NCBI GenBank assembly: GCA_021307315.1
Contig: JAJSPD010000013.1
Span: 1-64,000 of the forward strand
Source: Bisporella sp. PMI_857
Taxonomy: Eukaryota; Ascomycota; Leotiomycetes; Helotiales; Helotiaceae
Length of the DNA: 64,000 nt
Direction: 5' to 3'
The position numbers and the translations under genes were made by a program. Below are positions 46,063 to 57,445 of the stretch, piece by piece. Under the pieces are notes generated by a model that was not told the origin of the DNA, ran no database searches, and saw nothing but the letters and a program-made list of their open reading frames with translations. Each line of letters begins with the position of its first letter. The stretch's first letter is position 1.

Positions 46063-46591
46063 GGAGGAGGAGAGTTTGAGGAGTCTTGGTTGGATATAGG
46101 ATGGGTATGGGTTTGTGATGAATGGTTTTGGGTCAGTTCGGGTTGATTTTGAATTTCTTCTTTTATTGTTTACCCCTTTAGCTTTTACTCTCCTTTGATG
46201 ATTGATATGATATGGGTCCCCAAGACAGATGGGAAGAAGAACATGTTGCCGGACAGGTTTCCGTAGCATATGACAATTCAAGATTTTTTAGATTCACAAC
46301 AATAAAGTGGTCTAATCATCGCATAATGAATTGCAAAAAAAAAAAAAAAAGCCCACTTGTTTAATCTTTCTTTTAAAAGAAAGTCTTTTGATCGACGGCT
46401 CCCCCTGAAATAAACGAACGACCGTTTTCTTCCTTTTCACAGATCATGCTTTTACAAGGATCTCGCTTAGCTCTCGCACACAAATCAACCAATCAAAAAT
46501 GTCAAAAAGTATTTGTTAGGTATTATGTCGGGACCTATCACACTTATTAACATCTTCATCCAAGATTAGAGTGACTTGGGATATACATACT
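46063..46591. other. 3' flank of the sulfate permease
   Basis: Contains a 16-17 nt A-run near 46335-46350. No gene was seen. Confidence 0.4.
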
Positions 46592-46726
46592 GGGAATCGA
46601 ACCCAGATTGAAGGCGACCTGTAGATTCTTGAAGAGCCACAAGCCCACGTGCTACTGGAGGGTTGTTAGATCATCATTCGTTTGTTTCGGCAGGGAGTGC
46701 ACCAACCCATTACACCATCCCGACTT
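46592..46726 (-). tRNA. tRNA-like sequence, probably a degenerate or intron-containing relic
   Basis: The minus strand has a perfect RNA polymerase III B-box (GGTTCGATTCC) inside a 5-bp T-stem (CTGGG...CCCAG). About 110 nt upstream is TGGTGTAATGGG, close to the A-box/D-arm of fungal Gln/Glu tRNAs. The A-B distance would suit an intron-containing tRNA. However, the putative acceptor strand before the A-box (GTCGGGA) does not pair with the bases after the T-stem (TATGTAT), and no clean anticodon arm could be drawn. It is probably a dead or chimeric tRNA copy. Confidence 0.35.
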
Positions 46727-48573
46727 ATTTTCGTGGTTTTTGTTGGGGGTGAAAATTTGAAGACGTATATATATGATCAGAAACAAGCAACAGGGACGGA
46801 CCGAGACGTGATATGCTGATCCGCAGTTTCTTTCATGTGTATGGGGCATGGCTTGGCGTTGATAACTGCGCTGAAGGACGAGATAAATCTTTCTTGGTTG
46901 CTAAAAACATCAACGGAAAAGTGTATTACTTAGCCTTTACTGCGTATTGGAGATTTTGAAGGGCTACGCTCGTTTAGCAGAGGATTCTAAACTCTTCCAT
47001 GTTCCTGCTCATTGTCAAGCTGTTGATGTTACACAAGTTCCGGTTGATCTATTCTTAAATATATCTTTAATACAAAGCTGTTATGCAATACCTCCTTAGA
47101 TCAGGATAAAGATAAATCGGCGTTTCTGACACAGCTATGGGAATTTCCCAATACGGATGGAGATGTCTGGATCTGCCAAATGCAAAGTTTGAAGCATAGA
47201 GCCTACCGCATAGGCTTTTATTCATCCCCGTCCAGTATTTGCCGTACCAGTATAGGTAACAATAACTGGCAAGGAGCCTGTGAAGACTAGAGTTTTAATT
47301 AAATTGGATCTCGTTTTTTGTTTTCTTTTCACGTTGAGAGGTCGGAATCCGCTCAGATCTTCTGATATATGTATTAAAAAAAGTGTAGATTGACTCCGGG
47401 TGACAGGTAGCCCATATGATTTTTAGACTGTCTTAAGTCGCAACAGGTGAATGAGCTATCGCTAGGTGACTTTGACTAGGTTGTGTCCATAGCTTCTGAA
47501 ACACACAACATAGAGAATGTGTATATTTGGATAACTTGATATATGAAAGGTTAAATCGAATGCTCTATCTGCCATTTATGTCTTTGGATTTAGAACTTGT
47601 AAAGTATTGAGCAAGTCTGGGAATTTGGCATTGTTCACGCTTGTAAACGAAACATTGCTGAAAATTGCCGTGAAAGAAAATTTCGCCCGGTATTTTACTG
47701 CGATTATCTTATACGTTTATAGAAATGCAAAAACTATCAAAAGCGAATTCCCTAGATGTGACATTAATGTTAATTCTAGAGATTGAAAGGTCGAACAAAC
47801 CTCAATAATATTTCTTTACAAGTTTATCCTTCGTATGTCCGTATTCACCCTCTAGGGGCGTAAAGATTATCATGGCTACAGTATTGTCTTTAAGCACTTA
47901 TTGTTTGAATTATTTGCATGCTGTAGCCTAGAAATTGATTTGTACATTGGTTTGCATGGGGTTGATTTAGAAAATGTGCAACTTCCTTGTCACAAGTGTT
48001 CCAAAATAAGGTTATAGTCATGCTATAAACATGTTCTGATTCAACAATGTAGAAAAATGGACCTTCTTACAGAGTCATTTTTCTTTTCTTTGCTCTGATT
48101 CCCAAGGCCGGCTGGCTCTTATTTTGCAGCCAAGTATGTGGGCTGTTGAAACCAAGACTTTTCTACCAGAATCACACTTTTGAAGCTGGTTTGGATAGCC
48201 AATATACCGCCGGTGCTTATATTTGCAAAAAGAGGAGAGAAATACAAGGCTGCTATCGAGGCTTAGGGATAAGTTGGGATAATTGTCAAATACCGCATGT
48301 CTATTGGCCGCGGTCACGTGGCTACGGGAAGCGAATTCGCCTCATCGTCTTGGTGCCTAACCTCAATTGTTCATCCAAGACCGAATGATTCATATCGATC
48401 ACAACGCTGCCTACACGGAATACATATCTACCTCCATATCCCGCAGGTGGCAATCGCTCTGGTTATTCCACATCATATCATCCTCCGGCGAGTGATAGAA
48501 CATCATAGAAATCTTTAGCACGTCGCGCTTTCCGTTGTTTGGCGATCCAGGCGCTTGACTAGATCCATCAAGC
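46727..48573. other. long intergenic region
   Basis: About 1.85 kb, moderately AT-rich, with no recognised gene or repeat. The right end should carry the promoter of the RING protein gene. Confidence 0.45.
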
Positions 48574-50448
48574 ATGGCTCAGCCGTATTTGGAGAAAATT
48601 CAAGAAGTCGATCAAAAGTTTAGAGACGAAGAGCTAGAGTTAACGACTTTACCGCCGAACAAAATCACTGGGGGGCAATTCCGACGACTAGACTACCTGT
48701 GTGGAAGAATCGATATCATCGTCGAGCTTCTGGAACATGCTGGATATTGCAGTGATGCCGAAGCCGAGAGATCAGATCGGATAGATCTCGCTCGTCGGAG
48801 AGCCCTGAAAGAGACGCGAATCCAAGAGACAGCAAATTCTGCTAGTTTCAGGCGCGAGGCTGGGGCGGAGTTGACAGATCTACTTGAGCAACATATTCAA
48901 TGGCTGACTGAAGACATACAAAATACGACTCTTGTACGGGCAATCTCATTCCTTCAGAAGCAATGCAAAAGCAAGTCCAGAAGAAGAAGAAGGATTACAT
49001 CTTCTGAAAGCCCCCGGAGCCCCGCCTACAGTGCTACCAGTCCCAGCTACAGTCCCCAATCGCCAACGGGCTCTGCGCCTAGCGTCACTAACATGAACCC
49101 CGTTAGTCCCGGTCACGAAGCCATTGGTGATATCTCTACAGAGTCTTCTTCTGAATCAATCGGGCTTGAAGTCGTGGTGCCACTCGTTGACACTTTGCCC
49201 CCAGTCGACCTCATACAGCCGCCGTTTCGCTCACGCATCCCAGTTGAGAGGAGTCCATCCCCTAGCCCAGATATTCAAGGCAATGTGCCTCCAAGCGGTC
49301 AAAGTGACCCGGATAATGGCCCTTTAACTATTGCAGTTATAGGGGAGGTGGAATCGCCAGAAAGTGTCATCCCACCACCCCCACCACCGATTGGACTTAG
49401 GAGAGAACGACGTTATAGCAGCCCTTCCACAAGCTCTTCAGATTCTAGCATCTCAGATGATGAAGTCCCAGGTGAGCAAGGGCATGGTCGACCTCGTCGC
49501 CACTACGCGATTCAGCAACTCCGACAAATGGTCGATCCAGAAAGCGTCCCAGAGGAACACCGGGAATGCCCTATTTGCTACCGAGACGCCACGATAGGAG
49601 AGTTCAAGTTAGCAAAGCTTCCTTCCTGCACTCCCATCCCTCATCACTTCTGCCGGTCTTGTTTGACTACTTGGCTTCTAGAAAAGACCACGTGCCCCAC
49701 TTGCCGGAAGGATTATCAGGATGAAATCGAGGATTTCGAGGAGGAGATGGAGCATACTGGAGATAGAGACTGGGTTGGCGCTGCCGCCTCTGAGAGACGT
49801 CGGGCTAGAGAGAGAAATGTTCGCAACGGCTGGCGAGGAGGCCGTGGTCGGGGACGTGGCAGCCGAGGAGGACTACGAAATGTTGGCGGAGCTCGAGGTG
49901 GACATGTTTTCACAGGCTCCGAAGTTGTTGAGATCGTCCAGTTGACTGCACCAGCAGTTTTGGCGCCAACTACTGAGGTTGCTGATGAGAATGGGTCTGT
50001 TCATCAGAGAAGCTCGAGTAGAGCGGGACAACTCGACATACCCGTATTTGCGCGAAGCAGCCAGCCCCCATCGGCACAAAATGATGCAGAAGCTGGTGAA
50101 GGTGAAGGTGAAGGTCCAAGGTCGGACGTGGCGATTGTTGGAGAAGCAAGCGAGGTTCGAGATGTGGATATGGATGCGATGGTTGATGCTTCAGCACTCG
50201 GCGAAACCATTCAGGAGGAAGCTGAGAACTTGCCTATCCCGGTGGAGATATTCATCAACGAGTTGATTCAGCCATCTGTCGTAGAAGCTATAGTAATCCA
50301 TGGGGACGATAGCCAGTCAGCATCTGAAGCTCAGGGAGGAGGTGATATTCAGGCTCGGACTGATGAGCAAGGAGATGTTGATATGGAAGATGTCTCAACA
50401 ACATCCGAAGAGGGTACACATACGCCAGTGTCATCAACTCCTCGCTGA
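48574..50448 (+). CDS. RING-finger protein, putative E3 ubiquitin ligase, with SP-rich and RGG-rich regions
   Basis: A single exon of 624 residues. The N-terminal 140 residues are helical and charged (coiled-coil-like). A Ser/Pro stretch (about 145-165) reads SPAYSATSPSYSPQSPTG, resembling the YSPTSPS repeats of RNA polymerase II. The RING (about 331-377) has ECPICYRD, then PSCTPIPHHFCRSCLTTWL, then TCPTCRKD. The Cys/His spacing fits zinc binding, with an HHFC centre. Just after it lies an acidic helix, then GWRGGRGRGRGSRGG (about 415-430), an RGG-type RNA-binding or arginine-methylation stretch. The C-terminal 190 residues are acidic and disordered. RING proteins transfer ubiquitin from E2 to substrates; the mix of SP and RGG regions hints at nuclear or RNA-linked substrates, by inference only. 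Confidence 0.82.
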   Translation: MAQPYLEKIQEVDQKFRDEELELTTLPPNKITGGQFRRLDYLCGRIDIIVELLEHAGYCSDAEAERSDRIDLARRRALKETRIQETANSASFRREAGAELTDLLEQHIQWLTEDIQNTTLVRAISFLQKQCKSKSRRRRRITSSESPRSPAYSATSPSYSPQSPTGSAPSVTNMNPVSPGHEAIGDISTESSSESIGLEVVVPLVDTLPPVDLIQPPFRSRIPVERSPSPSPDIQGNVPPSGQSDPDNGPLTIAVIGEVESPESVIPPPPPPIGLRRERRYSSPSTSSSDSSISDDEVPGEQGHGRPRRHYAIQQLRQMVDPESVPEEHRECPICYRDATIGEFKLAKLPSCTPIPHHFCRSCLTTWLLEKTTCPTCRKDYQDEIEDFEEEMEHTGDRDWVGAAASERRRARERNVRNGWRGGRGRGRGSRGGLRNVGGARGGHVFTGSEVVEIVQLTAPAVLAPTTEVADENGSVHQRSSSRAGQLDIPVFARSSQPPSAQNDAEAGEGEGEGPRSDVAIVGEASEVRDVDMDAMVDASALGETIQEEAENLPIPVEIFINELIQPSVVEAIVIHGDDSQSASEAQGGGDIQARTDEQGDVDMEDVSTTSEEGTHTPVSSTPR

Positions 50449-50988
50449 GAAGGGGCCACTTGAATTAGGGACTATGGGTTCTATATACTGATGAGAGATG
50501 AATGCGGCGTTTAAGGATCAATGAGCGATGTAAGGTGGTGGTGCAAAGGCGTCAGGATTTTTACGTATGTATCATAGCATGATCGTAACATAGAGAAACA
50601 TGAGATGAAACTTCAATTTTTCTTTCATGGTATATTATCCTTTGGCTTTTTTTTTCTGCCAAAACAAGGAAGCCCAAACATTTCCTCCTATCTTTTTATG
50701 GCTGTGGCTGAATATAGAAAGTCACGTGAGCACCAATATATATCAGGCTATCGGAGGAACTCAGGTGTCACTGTGTAGCAAAGGGCAGTCGGCAAAATAT
50801 CTGTCACCACGAGTGATTGCAGCTATGTTGGCCTCACTACCGGCGGTATTGTCAGGATACACAGAATTTGCATGGTGTAGTTCTTGACATGGGTGCCTAG
50901 CCTTTGTCATCAATAACAATTTTTCACTTTCCAACCGACTGGCTAACGGACTCTGTGCCTCTCATATCCCAATTCCAAGATAAATACG
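50449..50988. other. intergenic region
   Basis: It holds the 3' flank of the RING gene and the promoter of the F-box-like gene. No other feature was recognised. Confidence 0.45.
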
Positions 50989-52848
50989 ATGGATATGGAT
51001 GCTTCCCATGGCCCAGTGGCGCTCCTGGATCTAGGTTATGACATCCTCCTCCTGATCCTCTCCTTCCTCGATGCCTCAGATAGCACGATGCCCGCTCAAG
51101 CCTCTTCCAGAAACCCGTCATCCCATGCTCAATTCCCGCTTCTACCAATGCATGGAGGGCCGTTCTACGACAATCAGAAAACGCTTCCGGTCCTTCGTAG
51201 TGTCTCGCGGAAACTCAATGGTCTCGCGACGCCAATCCGGTATCGACGTTTCATGGTGAAGATGAGGGACCTCGAGGATGAGGCGGGCAGGAAGGTAAGA
51301 GAGGATGTCAGCCGGTTCGCAGAGGTCATACGCGTTCATGGCGCCGCGGATTGGGAAGCTATATCTAGCAATTACAGCACAGTGCGGGCTGGCAACGTAG
51401 AAGTGCTCCCGAAGCTAGAGTTGATAGAGTACCCATCCCCCTCATTATCTTCCAAGAACCCGGGCTAACAGGCGCAGCTGGACCTTGAACGCCCCAGGCT
51501 CGTCAGAAGCCTATGGGTCCCCCGCCATTCCATCCAGCATCTTGCGTCCAGACGTTCGCGTCGCGATAAGCATACTGCCATCCTTCAGCTACCCCCTACC
51601 GCCCCTTCCAGCATTGAGCATCACGAGTCTAGATCTCGGGGTCCGGCAGTGGAGCGAGTCGCAAGGCACCGGGAACCCCGGTCTCCGTATGACGATCTGG
51701 AAGCTCCTCCTGAGGCTTGGCAACCTGAGGGTCTTTAAATATAACGTCCAGGGAGGCAAGAGAAGGGGTTTTGGCAACGTGGGCGCGTTTCCGGAGGTGG
51801 AGGAGGGTGAGCGGTATCCTGCGTTCAGGGAGTTGGGCATTCCGGCTTATCAGTGGAGTCATGATGCCGAGGCGGTTAAACGCAGTTGGGACTTTAGGGA
51901 ACTGTGAGTCCTCACTTTCCGAATCATTTTTCACTGTTTCAGGGCTCTCTATACACTTTGATATAGTTCCTTTGGTGCCTTTAGCGATGTGGGTATATGT
52001 ACGGGAACGCCAAAATTTCCAGTACTCCCCAGTATGTTTGGAATAACCAAACTGACTGTGACATAATCGCTGTAGGAAGAAATTGGATATCCGTGGTGTG
52101 CCACTCTATGCATTTCTCAGCTCTGTGGCCTTTGAAGACTTCAAGAATCTAAAGATTCTGAAGATTAGTGATTTTTCATGGAGCACAATAGAGGAGCAGA
52201 GGGAAGAAGGGATCACTCTGCTCGGCGAGTTTCTGGAAAAGCTAAACTTGGAGGAATTGTACTGGACAGGACAGCACAGAAAGGATCTATTCGAGAATCT
52301 GAGCGGAATGAAGAACCTCCGGGTGTTGGAGATCAGAGAAATGATTGTTTTGGAGGGCAGGCAGGAAGTTGACGTCACGCTCGACGTTGAAAAAGTGGAC
52401 AAGCTAAGGACGTGGTGTCCGCTCTTGGAAGAGCTAGTGTGTGACATGGACATCCCATCCTCCACAGTGGATCCCCCCGCCCCATTTTGCAAACCCCTAC
52501 GAACCGGCTAACACTTCACAGTTCCCCGCCTACCTCCGCGCCCTGGCCGCCTTTCCACGTCTCCAAAAGATAACCCTGCACACGCTGCTCCGGTCCTGGA
52601 ACGGGAATCCCAAAGCACGCCAACCGAATGCTTCGTGCGCCATGCTCGAGAATGCATCTGGGGGGCTGATTCAAAAACTGTTTAGGAAGATTTTTATTTA
52701 TGTTAGTAATTGGCATGAGCATATGGACATGCAAGATATTGATATGGATATTAATGCGTCAAAATCCCTCGGAAAGGCTCCTGATCGGATGTTTATTTGG
52801 CCTAGAGCGGTGGCTGTTGGAGGGTTGTTGAAAGAGGGAGAATCTTAG
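50989..52848 (+). CDS. F-box-like protein with LRR-type C-terminal part
   Basis: Four exons, 50989-51428, 51478-51903, 52076-52466 and 52522-52848, give 527 residues with consistent phases. Donors are GTACCC, GTGAGT and GTGGAT; branches CTAAC, CTGAC and CTAAC. The N-terminus has LLDLGYDILLLILSFLDASD, an F-box-like helix, then LPVLRSVSRKLNGLATPIRYRRF, the following segment usual in fungal F-box proteins. The middle and C-terminal parts contain LRR-like pieces: LRLGNLRVFKYNV, FEDFKNLKILKISDFSW, KLNLEELYWTG and NLRVLEIREM. Such proteins select substrates for SCF ubiquitin ligases; the partner is unknown. The first intron removes an in-frame TAA, and the third a TAA in the CGGCTAACAC branch region. 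Confidence 0.75.
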
Positions 52849-53067
52849 TTAGGCATGAGGGGTGGTATTCGTGGAAGGGAGAATCGGCACATTTGAAACA
52901 TGAAGATATGTATCATGGAGTCCCTTTTTCAATTCGTAAGAATATACTATAGATTAGGTACCATTGAGCTTGCAAAGCATTTTCTAACCTAAGTATTCAT
53001 GCGTGAATATATCCAACATATACCACATCTCTATTCATAACTCATTATCCATCCCCAATTTTCTTCA

Positions 53068-56000
53068 TTATGAGTCCAGAACACCTTTCTTAAGCGCACC
53101 TAGACTTGCTTCGTAACGGCCAGGACTATGATCTAGCAACATGCTTCCTCCAAACCTGACTTCACCGAATCGTTTCTCTACATCCCTCACATACCTCAGC
53201 ATGCTTCTCGTAGCTGGTCTACCCAGCCCTCCGCCTATATTTGCTCCAGCATCGCCATTTTTCGAGAATGCATCCCGTCTAAGAACCGGCATGGACTCGA
53301 CGATAAAGACCTCACCAGGTGGGACAAGTTTGACGCTCAACATACTTGCTCGCAATGTTTTCAACGCTGAATAGGCCCATTCATCATCCTCATCTCTCTG
53401 TGTTGTTCCACCGCCATTCTGATACCACTTGTCTTTGAATGTTCCTTGTAGGCCTTCCCAAACTCTCCTCCGAACTTCACCTTTCGCGCCGGAGTCATCC
53501 GTTTTAAATGCCAAAGCTACGGCTTGAAGATCGTGAAGCACACCTAAGGAAAGATACGGAACAAGATCTTGGTTGTGTACAATAGTCGTGATAAGACCAC
53601 GAGTGGCTAGCCGTAGTGATGGTGAGATTGTTGATGGTGGTCCGTACGCATAGACGTGAATTGGTCGTCCTGGTGGTAGATGAGACATTTCAGCTGGTGC
53701 TATTCCGGGATTGCCAGGCGATGGAAGCAGTAATTGGGCTGGCTTATAAGGCTGAGATGATGTGATGAAAGATGTTCCACTGGTCAATGGTTCTGAGATC
53801 ATAACTGCAAGAAGGGCAGTAACCGCGCCACCAAGTGAGTGCCCGCACAACACAAGTCCATAATCTGGGAACTCCTCCAGGGCAGCTTTGATTGTTACCA
53901 ATACACGGGACGACAAAAGCCGCCTTGCAGACGCGTGAATTCCTTTGTGTACAATATACGCCTTCCCGCGATACTGGAGTTCATCATACTCACAGGTCAG
54001 ATCTGTCAACACATCCTCAAATCCAAGTGTTCCTCGACAAGTTAATATTACAGCCTTGGAATCATGGTCCAGAGAAACAAAGTGCACCATTGGCACACCG
54101 GTTCCGGTATTTCCAGTTGCATCAGTTCCTCCTTGTGGATCAACAAAAGATGAAAGTAGGATGGTATCAGCAGGCAGCTGAGTATGACTCGAAAATGAGT
54201 GATGTTCGTGATGATGGCTGGTATCAAATTCCTTTGCCTCTCCAGTATCTGGGTATGTCGCAATTCCCATAACTCTTAGGAAAGATGAGCCATAGCTTGC
54301 AGAGGCAAATCGAATAAATCTAGTAATATTCCTCACAAGATGATATCGCGGAAATAGGCCATCTACATGACCAGTTCGCATCAGCGCCTCAAGAGCCTGC
54401 GTATCCTCAAACGCACTACGTGGGCGTTGTGTTGCAAGTATGAGGGATGTAGCAGAATTATTTGTGTTTAGAGTGTATATACTTGGCACGAAAGATTTAC
54501 TTCTCCGGTGGCTCTTGGGTGAAGGGGTAGGGTTTGCAATATTTTTGTCGCTCACACTCCTCATCAGGCTGCTTTGAGCTCTCAGGTGTGCCCTATATGC
54601 GGTAGGCGACGAGGGACGGCCATCTGCAGAGCGGAGGGAATATGTATCTGTTTGTGATACAATAGAAGCGCGCCTTTGTTCATGGATCGAGAAATAACTA
54701 GCTCGAGAAGGGCTTCGAGGAGCATTCTCTGAAGGGGACCCTAAATCTCGAGAGGAGAAGTAGTTTGGATTACCACGTTGCGGAGGGAGAGGGATATCCC
54801 GGAGAGGCACAACGCTGGAGTTTCTTGGAGGTATTGGCAGGTGTGATTTTGGAGGTGGAGTGGGTGCTCCCCGTGAGGGTCGATGGGCGGGTTTGCCCTT
54901 TGACAACTCTGATACAGGAGCATCCTTATTCCAAATGTTTGAAAGTGTGTTGCCGGACCCCTTTCTGAGCGCTTTCCTGAACGATCCTTTCTTCTCGGCA
55001 GGCTTGTCTAACATTGGTCTCTCAGATTTCAACTTCTTGCTAACTGGTACCTTACCGCTCGTGGCCTTTTGCGGAAGCTTTGCTTCCGATCCACTAACAG
55101 ACGAGGCAGCACTCAAAGGCTTTCTTGAGCGTTTTTGATTCGCGGCTTGTTCTGTAGGAGATATTATGGAGGCGTCATGGATAGGCTCCTCAGCGGAACA
55201 CACGACATCAGCAGTGATAGTAGTTGTAGTCGGATCGTCATGTCTATGATACATGCTACCGCTAGGATTTGATGCAGATGGTTTGCTCGCCAAGGTAGGA
55301 TTAGGAGGAGTTTGAGGTTCGTCTTCAACTTCAATAGAGTCAACAAATCCGTCAGCTTCTTGAACTATGTTATGGCCGTCAATACTGGTTGCGCGTAGTT
55401 TATTCCGCATGGTTCGGTATACTACTCTGTAGTGAGGAGCTGATAACCCACTTTCCTGATTGTTGGCCAAACCTCCGTCGCCGAGAGCAAAACCTCCAGT
55501 ATGGTGAGCATTTTCTTCGACGAGTTCGACGCCAGGAGGAGGGGTCAACTGAGGTGGGTGGGCCCCTGTTATTTCAACGGTGATGGTTTTTGTAGTTGTA
55601 ATGGATGTAGTTATTGATACTGAGGCGTTAGCAGGCAAAGATTCCATGATTCTCTGCTTGAGTCTAATTTCAGGCATATCGTCTTCCAGGTCTTCACCCC
55701 CTTCTTCCCTCTCAAGTGTTTCTAGGACCTCATTTCCATTTGCTGTTCTGAATGTTATGGCTTTGCTCGGTTTCCCCTGGGTCAGGAGCCTCTCTTCGAT
55801 CTTTGATCCTTTGTCTATGACATCCGCTCTTCTACCATTGTCCAAGATCACGACGTCCCAAACGATCTCCTCATGTTTCTGGTCCTTATTTTCTGCGTCC
55901 GTCAATTTTCTGCTCCATCTTTGCAGCAATGCTAAGCCACAAATTCCCATAAGCAGATCTGCCACGCTGACTTTCTCTCCCTCCTGTCCTGTTGCCGGAT

Positions 56001-56499
56001 TCTGGAACTCTCGCCGGATCAACGTAATGATGCTTGCGATAGCCCTAGACGAATCTGTACTTCCCAGTATACTATCCAATGTGCCCAGCAATTGTTGGCT
56101 TAAGTCACCGGCACTCTCTAGAGCCACGGTGGAGAGACAGAATCCTGTGCTGGCAGCAAAAGATATATTGGTGATCGTCGAGTGAAGGGTTGCGATACTT
56201 CGTTCCAGCATTCCTTCTGCCTCTGATCTACCGACCTCTCCGATGCTTCTATCAGATACATCTTTGCCAGCTCGGTAGAGTATAGCTTCGATCACTGCTC
56301 TGCTCAGTTCCAAACCTGTCAAGGTAGTAACTCGAGCTCCGTCCAACGCAAGCCCACCAATAAATGTGCCGAGTCGCAGATAGAGGGATGAGCTGCGAGT
56401 AACCAAGCTTACAACATTCGCGATGGGTGCGGGCAGAAGCGTTGCTCCAGCTGCTGTGACTTTAGTTGCCGCGACCTTGTCCTCCTCATCCTGCTCCAT
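53068..56499 (-). CDS. large class 3 lipase (diacylglycerol lipase-like)
   Basis: A single exon of 1143 residues. The N-terminal 250 residues contain hydrophobic helices (VVSLVTRSSSLYLRLGTFIG; SVADLLMGICGLALLQRW) that may bind membranes. A long polar, Ser/Pro-rich region (about 300-700) follows. The catalytic domain (about 720-1060) has VILTCRGTLGFEDVLTDLTC and the nucleophile elbow GLVLCGHSLGGAVTALLA (Ser near residue 886). Further on are HVYAYGPPST and TTIVHNQDLVPYLSLGVLHD, with the usual acid and base positions of lipase_3 enzymes. These hydrolyse acylglycerols or phospholipid-derived diacylglycerol. The family's fungal members of about 1000-1150 residues have the same layout. The frame is intact and has no intron. 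Confidence 0.85.
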   Translation of the reverse strand: MEQDEEDKVAATKVTAAGATLLPAPIANVVSLVTRSSSLYLRLGTFIGGLALDGARVTTLTGLELSRAVIEAILYRAGKDVSDRSIGEVGRSEAEGMLERSIATLHSTITNISFAASTGFCLSTVALESAGDLSQQLLGTLDSILGSTDSSRAIASIITLIRREFQNPATGQEGEKVSVADLLMGICGLALLQRWSRKLTDAENKDQKHEEIVWDVVILDNGRRADVIDKGSKIEERLLTQGKPSKAITFRTANGNEVLETLEREEGGEDLEDDMPEIRLKQRIMESLPANASVSITTSITTTKTITVEITGAHPPQLTPPPGVELVEENAHHTGGFALGDGGLANNQESGLSAPHYRVVYRTMRNKLRATSIDGHNIVQEADGFVDSIEVEDEPQTPPNPTLASKPSASNPSGSMYHRHDDPTTTTITADVVCSAEEPIHDASIISPTEQAANQKRSRKPLSAASSVSGSEAKLPQKATSGKVPVSKKLKSERPMLDKPAEKKGSFRKALRKGSGNTLSNIWNKDAPVSELSKGKPAHRPSRGAPTPPPKSHLPIPPRNSSVVPLRDIPLPPQRGNPNYFSSRDLGSPSENAPRSPSRASYFSIHEQRRASIVSQTDTYSLRSADGRPSSPTAYRAHLRAQSSLMRSVSDKNIANPTPSPKSHRRSKSFVPSIYTLNTNNSATSLILATQRPRSAFEDTQALEALMRTGHVDGLFPRYHLVRNITRFIRFASASYGSSFLRVMGIATYPDTGEAKEFDTSHHHEHHSFSSHTQLPADTILLSSFVDPQGGTDATGNTGTGVPMVHFVSLDHDSKAVILTCRGTLGFEDVLTDLTCEYDELQYRGKAYIVHKGIHASARRLLSSRVLVTIKAALEEFPDYGLVLCGHSLGGAVTALLAVMISEPLTSGTSFITSSQPYKPAQLLLPSPGNPGIAPAEMSHLPPGRPIHVYAYGPPSTISPSLRLATRGLITTIVHNQDLVPYLSLGVLHDLQAVALAFKTDDSGAKGEVRRRVWEGLQGTFKDKWYQNGGGTTQRDEDDEWAYSALKTLRASMLSVKLVPPGEVFIVESMPVLRRDAFSKNGDAGANIGGGLGRPATRSMLRYVRDVEKRFGEVRFGGSMLLDHSPGRYEASLGALKKGVLDS

Positions 56500-57445
56500 A
56501 CTCGCTGTACAGTGGGATGTTTACGATTTTCTGTGTTCTCGCTCTAGTTATAGCTCTATCCATTCGAGATTCTATCTTTGAGAAGAATATGGTATTTGTG
56601 CACCGGTTAGAAGCATTATTCACGGTGGTAAGGCATGTTAAAATGGTTATCGTGCTGATATTTGGCCAGCTATTGGAGGTCGCGTCACAAATGCTCGAGA
56701 CCCGAGGCATGTGAAAGTCTGAATGACTTAAAGCGCCTGACAACACATTAATAAGCCAGTCTCATCCCACAAGACTTGAGACTGCTGTCTCGTGCACGAT
56801 ATGTTGTAGGACAAAAGAAAGAAGCATATAGTACTACTAACTACAGGATGCCATCTCTCTTCATCAATAAAAATTGGAAGTGCAGTAAGCTGTGTTGATG
56901 CCGTATTTCTCATGTCTCGGCACTCCTTTAGCGAGGGTTTCAGGGGTGCCAGTGCCTGCAGCTGTAGGTACCACTCAGGCTCCGCATGCCCCTACACCAA
57001 CCAACACTCGGAGTTGCGATTCCAGGACAACAACAGAATGATTTTGCAGCAAGAGATGGGTTAAGAACGCGATATCAACGCAGGCGAGCCTGTCTTGTCG
57101 AGTTATCGGAATACCTATGGATCGAAGTATTTCTTTTCGATGAAGCCAGCCCTTTCATAACCTGGACCTATTTTTAGTATGATCTGCTTCGGTTCTTCCC
57201 GCAGGGAGCCCTGGCTTGACTGACCTTGTTCCTGGGTCAAACATCGTCACCATCAAACTTCAGACAACCTGTTTACGAGGTCAATACGAACATTATAACC
57301 CTTCACACTTTTCCCACCTCACCATCAACGCTCATCTACATATACCTGCGCTCAATTAATTCCTTAGCGCTCTATCTACTGCGACACACCATCTCTCCTG
57401 ACTGAAGGCTACCTGTCCTCAGCGAGTCTACACAACGCGAAGAAC
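56500..57445. promoter_or_regulatory. divergent upstream region of the lipase and glucosamine-6-phosphate acetyltransferase genes
   Basis: About 950 nt between two divergent starts. The bases before 57446 are CT/CA-rich (57300-57440), as is common in leaders of well-expressed fungal genes. No specific site was assigned. Confidence 0.45.

Noticed and set aside
55580..56185. 201-codon forward frame
   Set aside because: It lies wholly antisense to the intact lipase gene and is hydrophobic low-complexity; a shadow frame.
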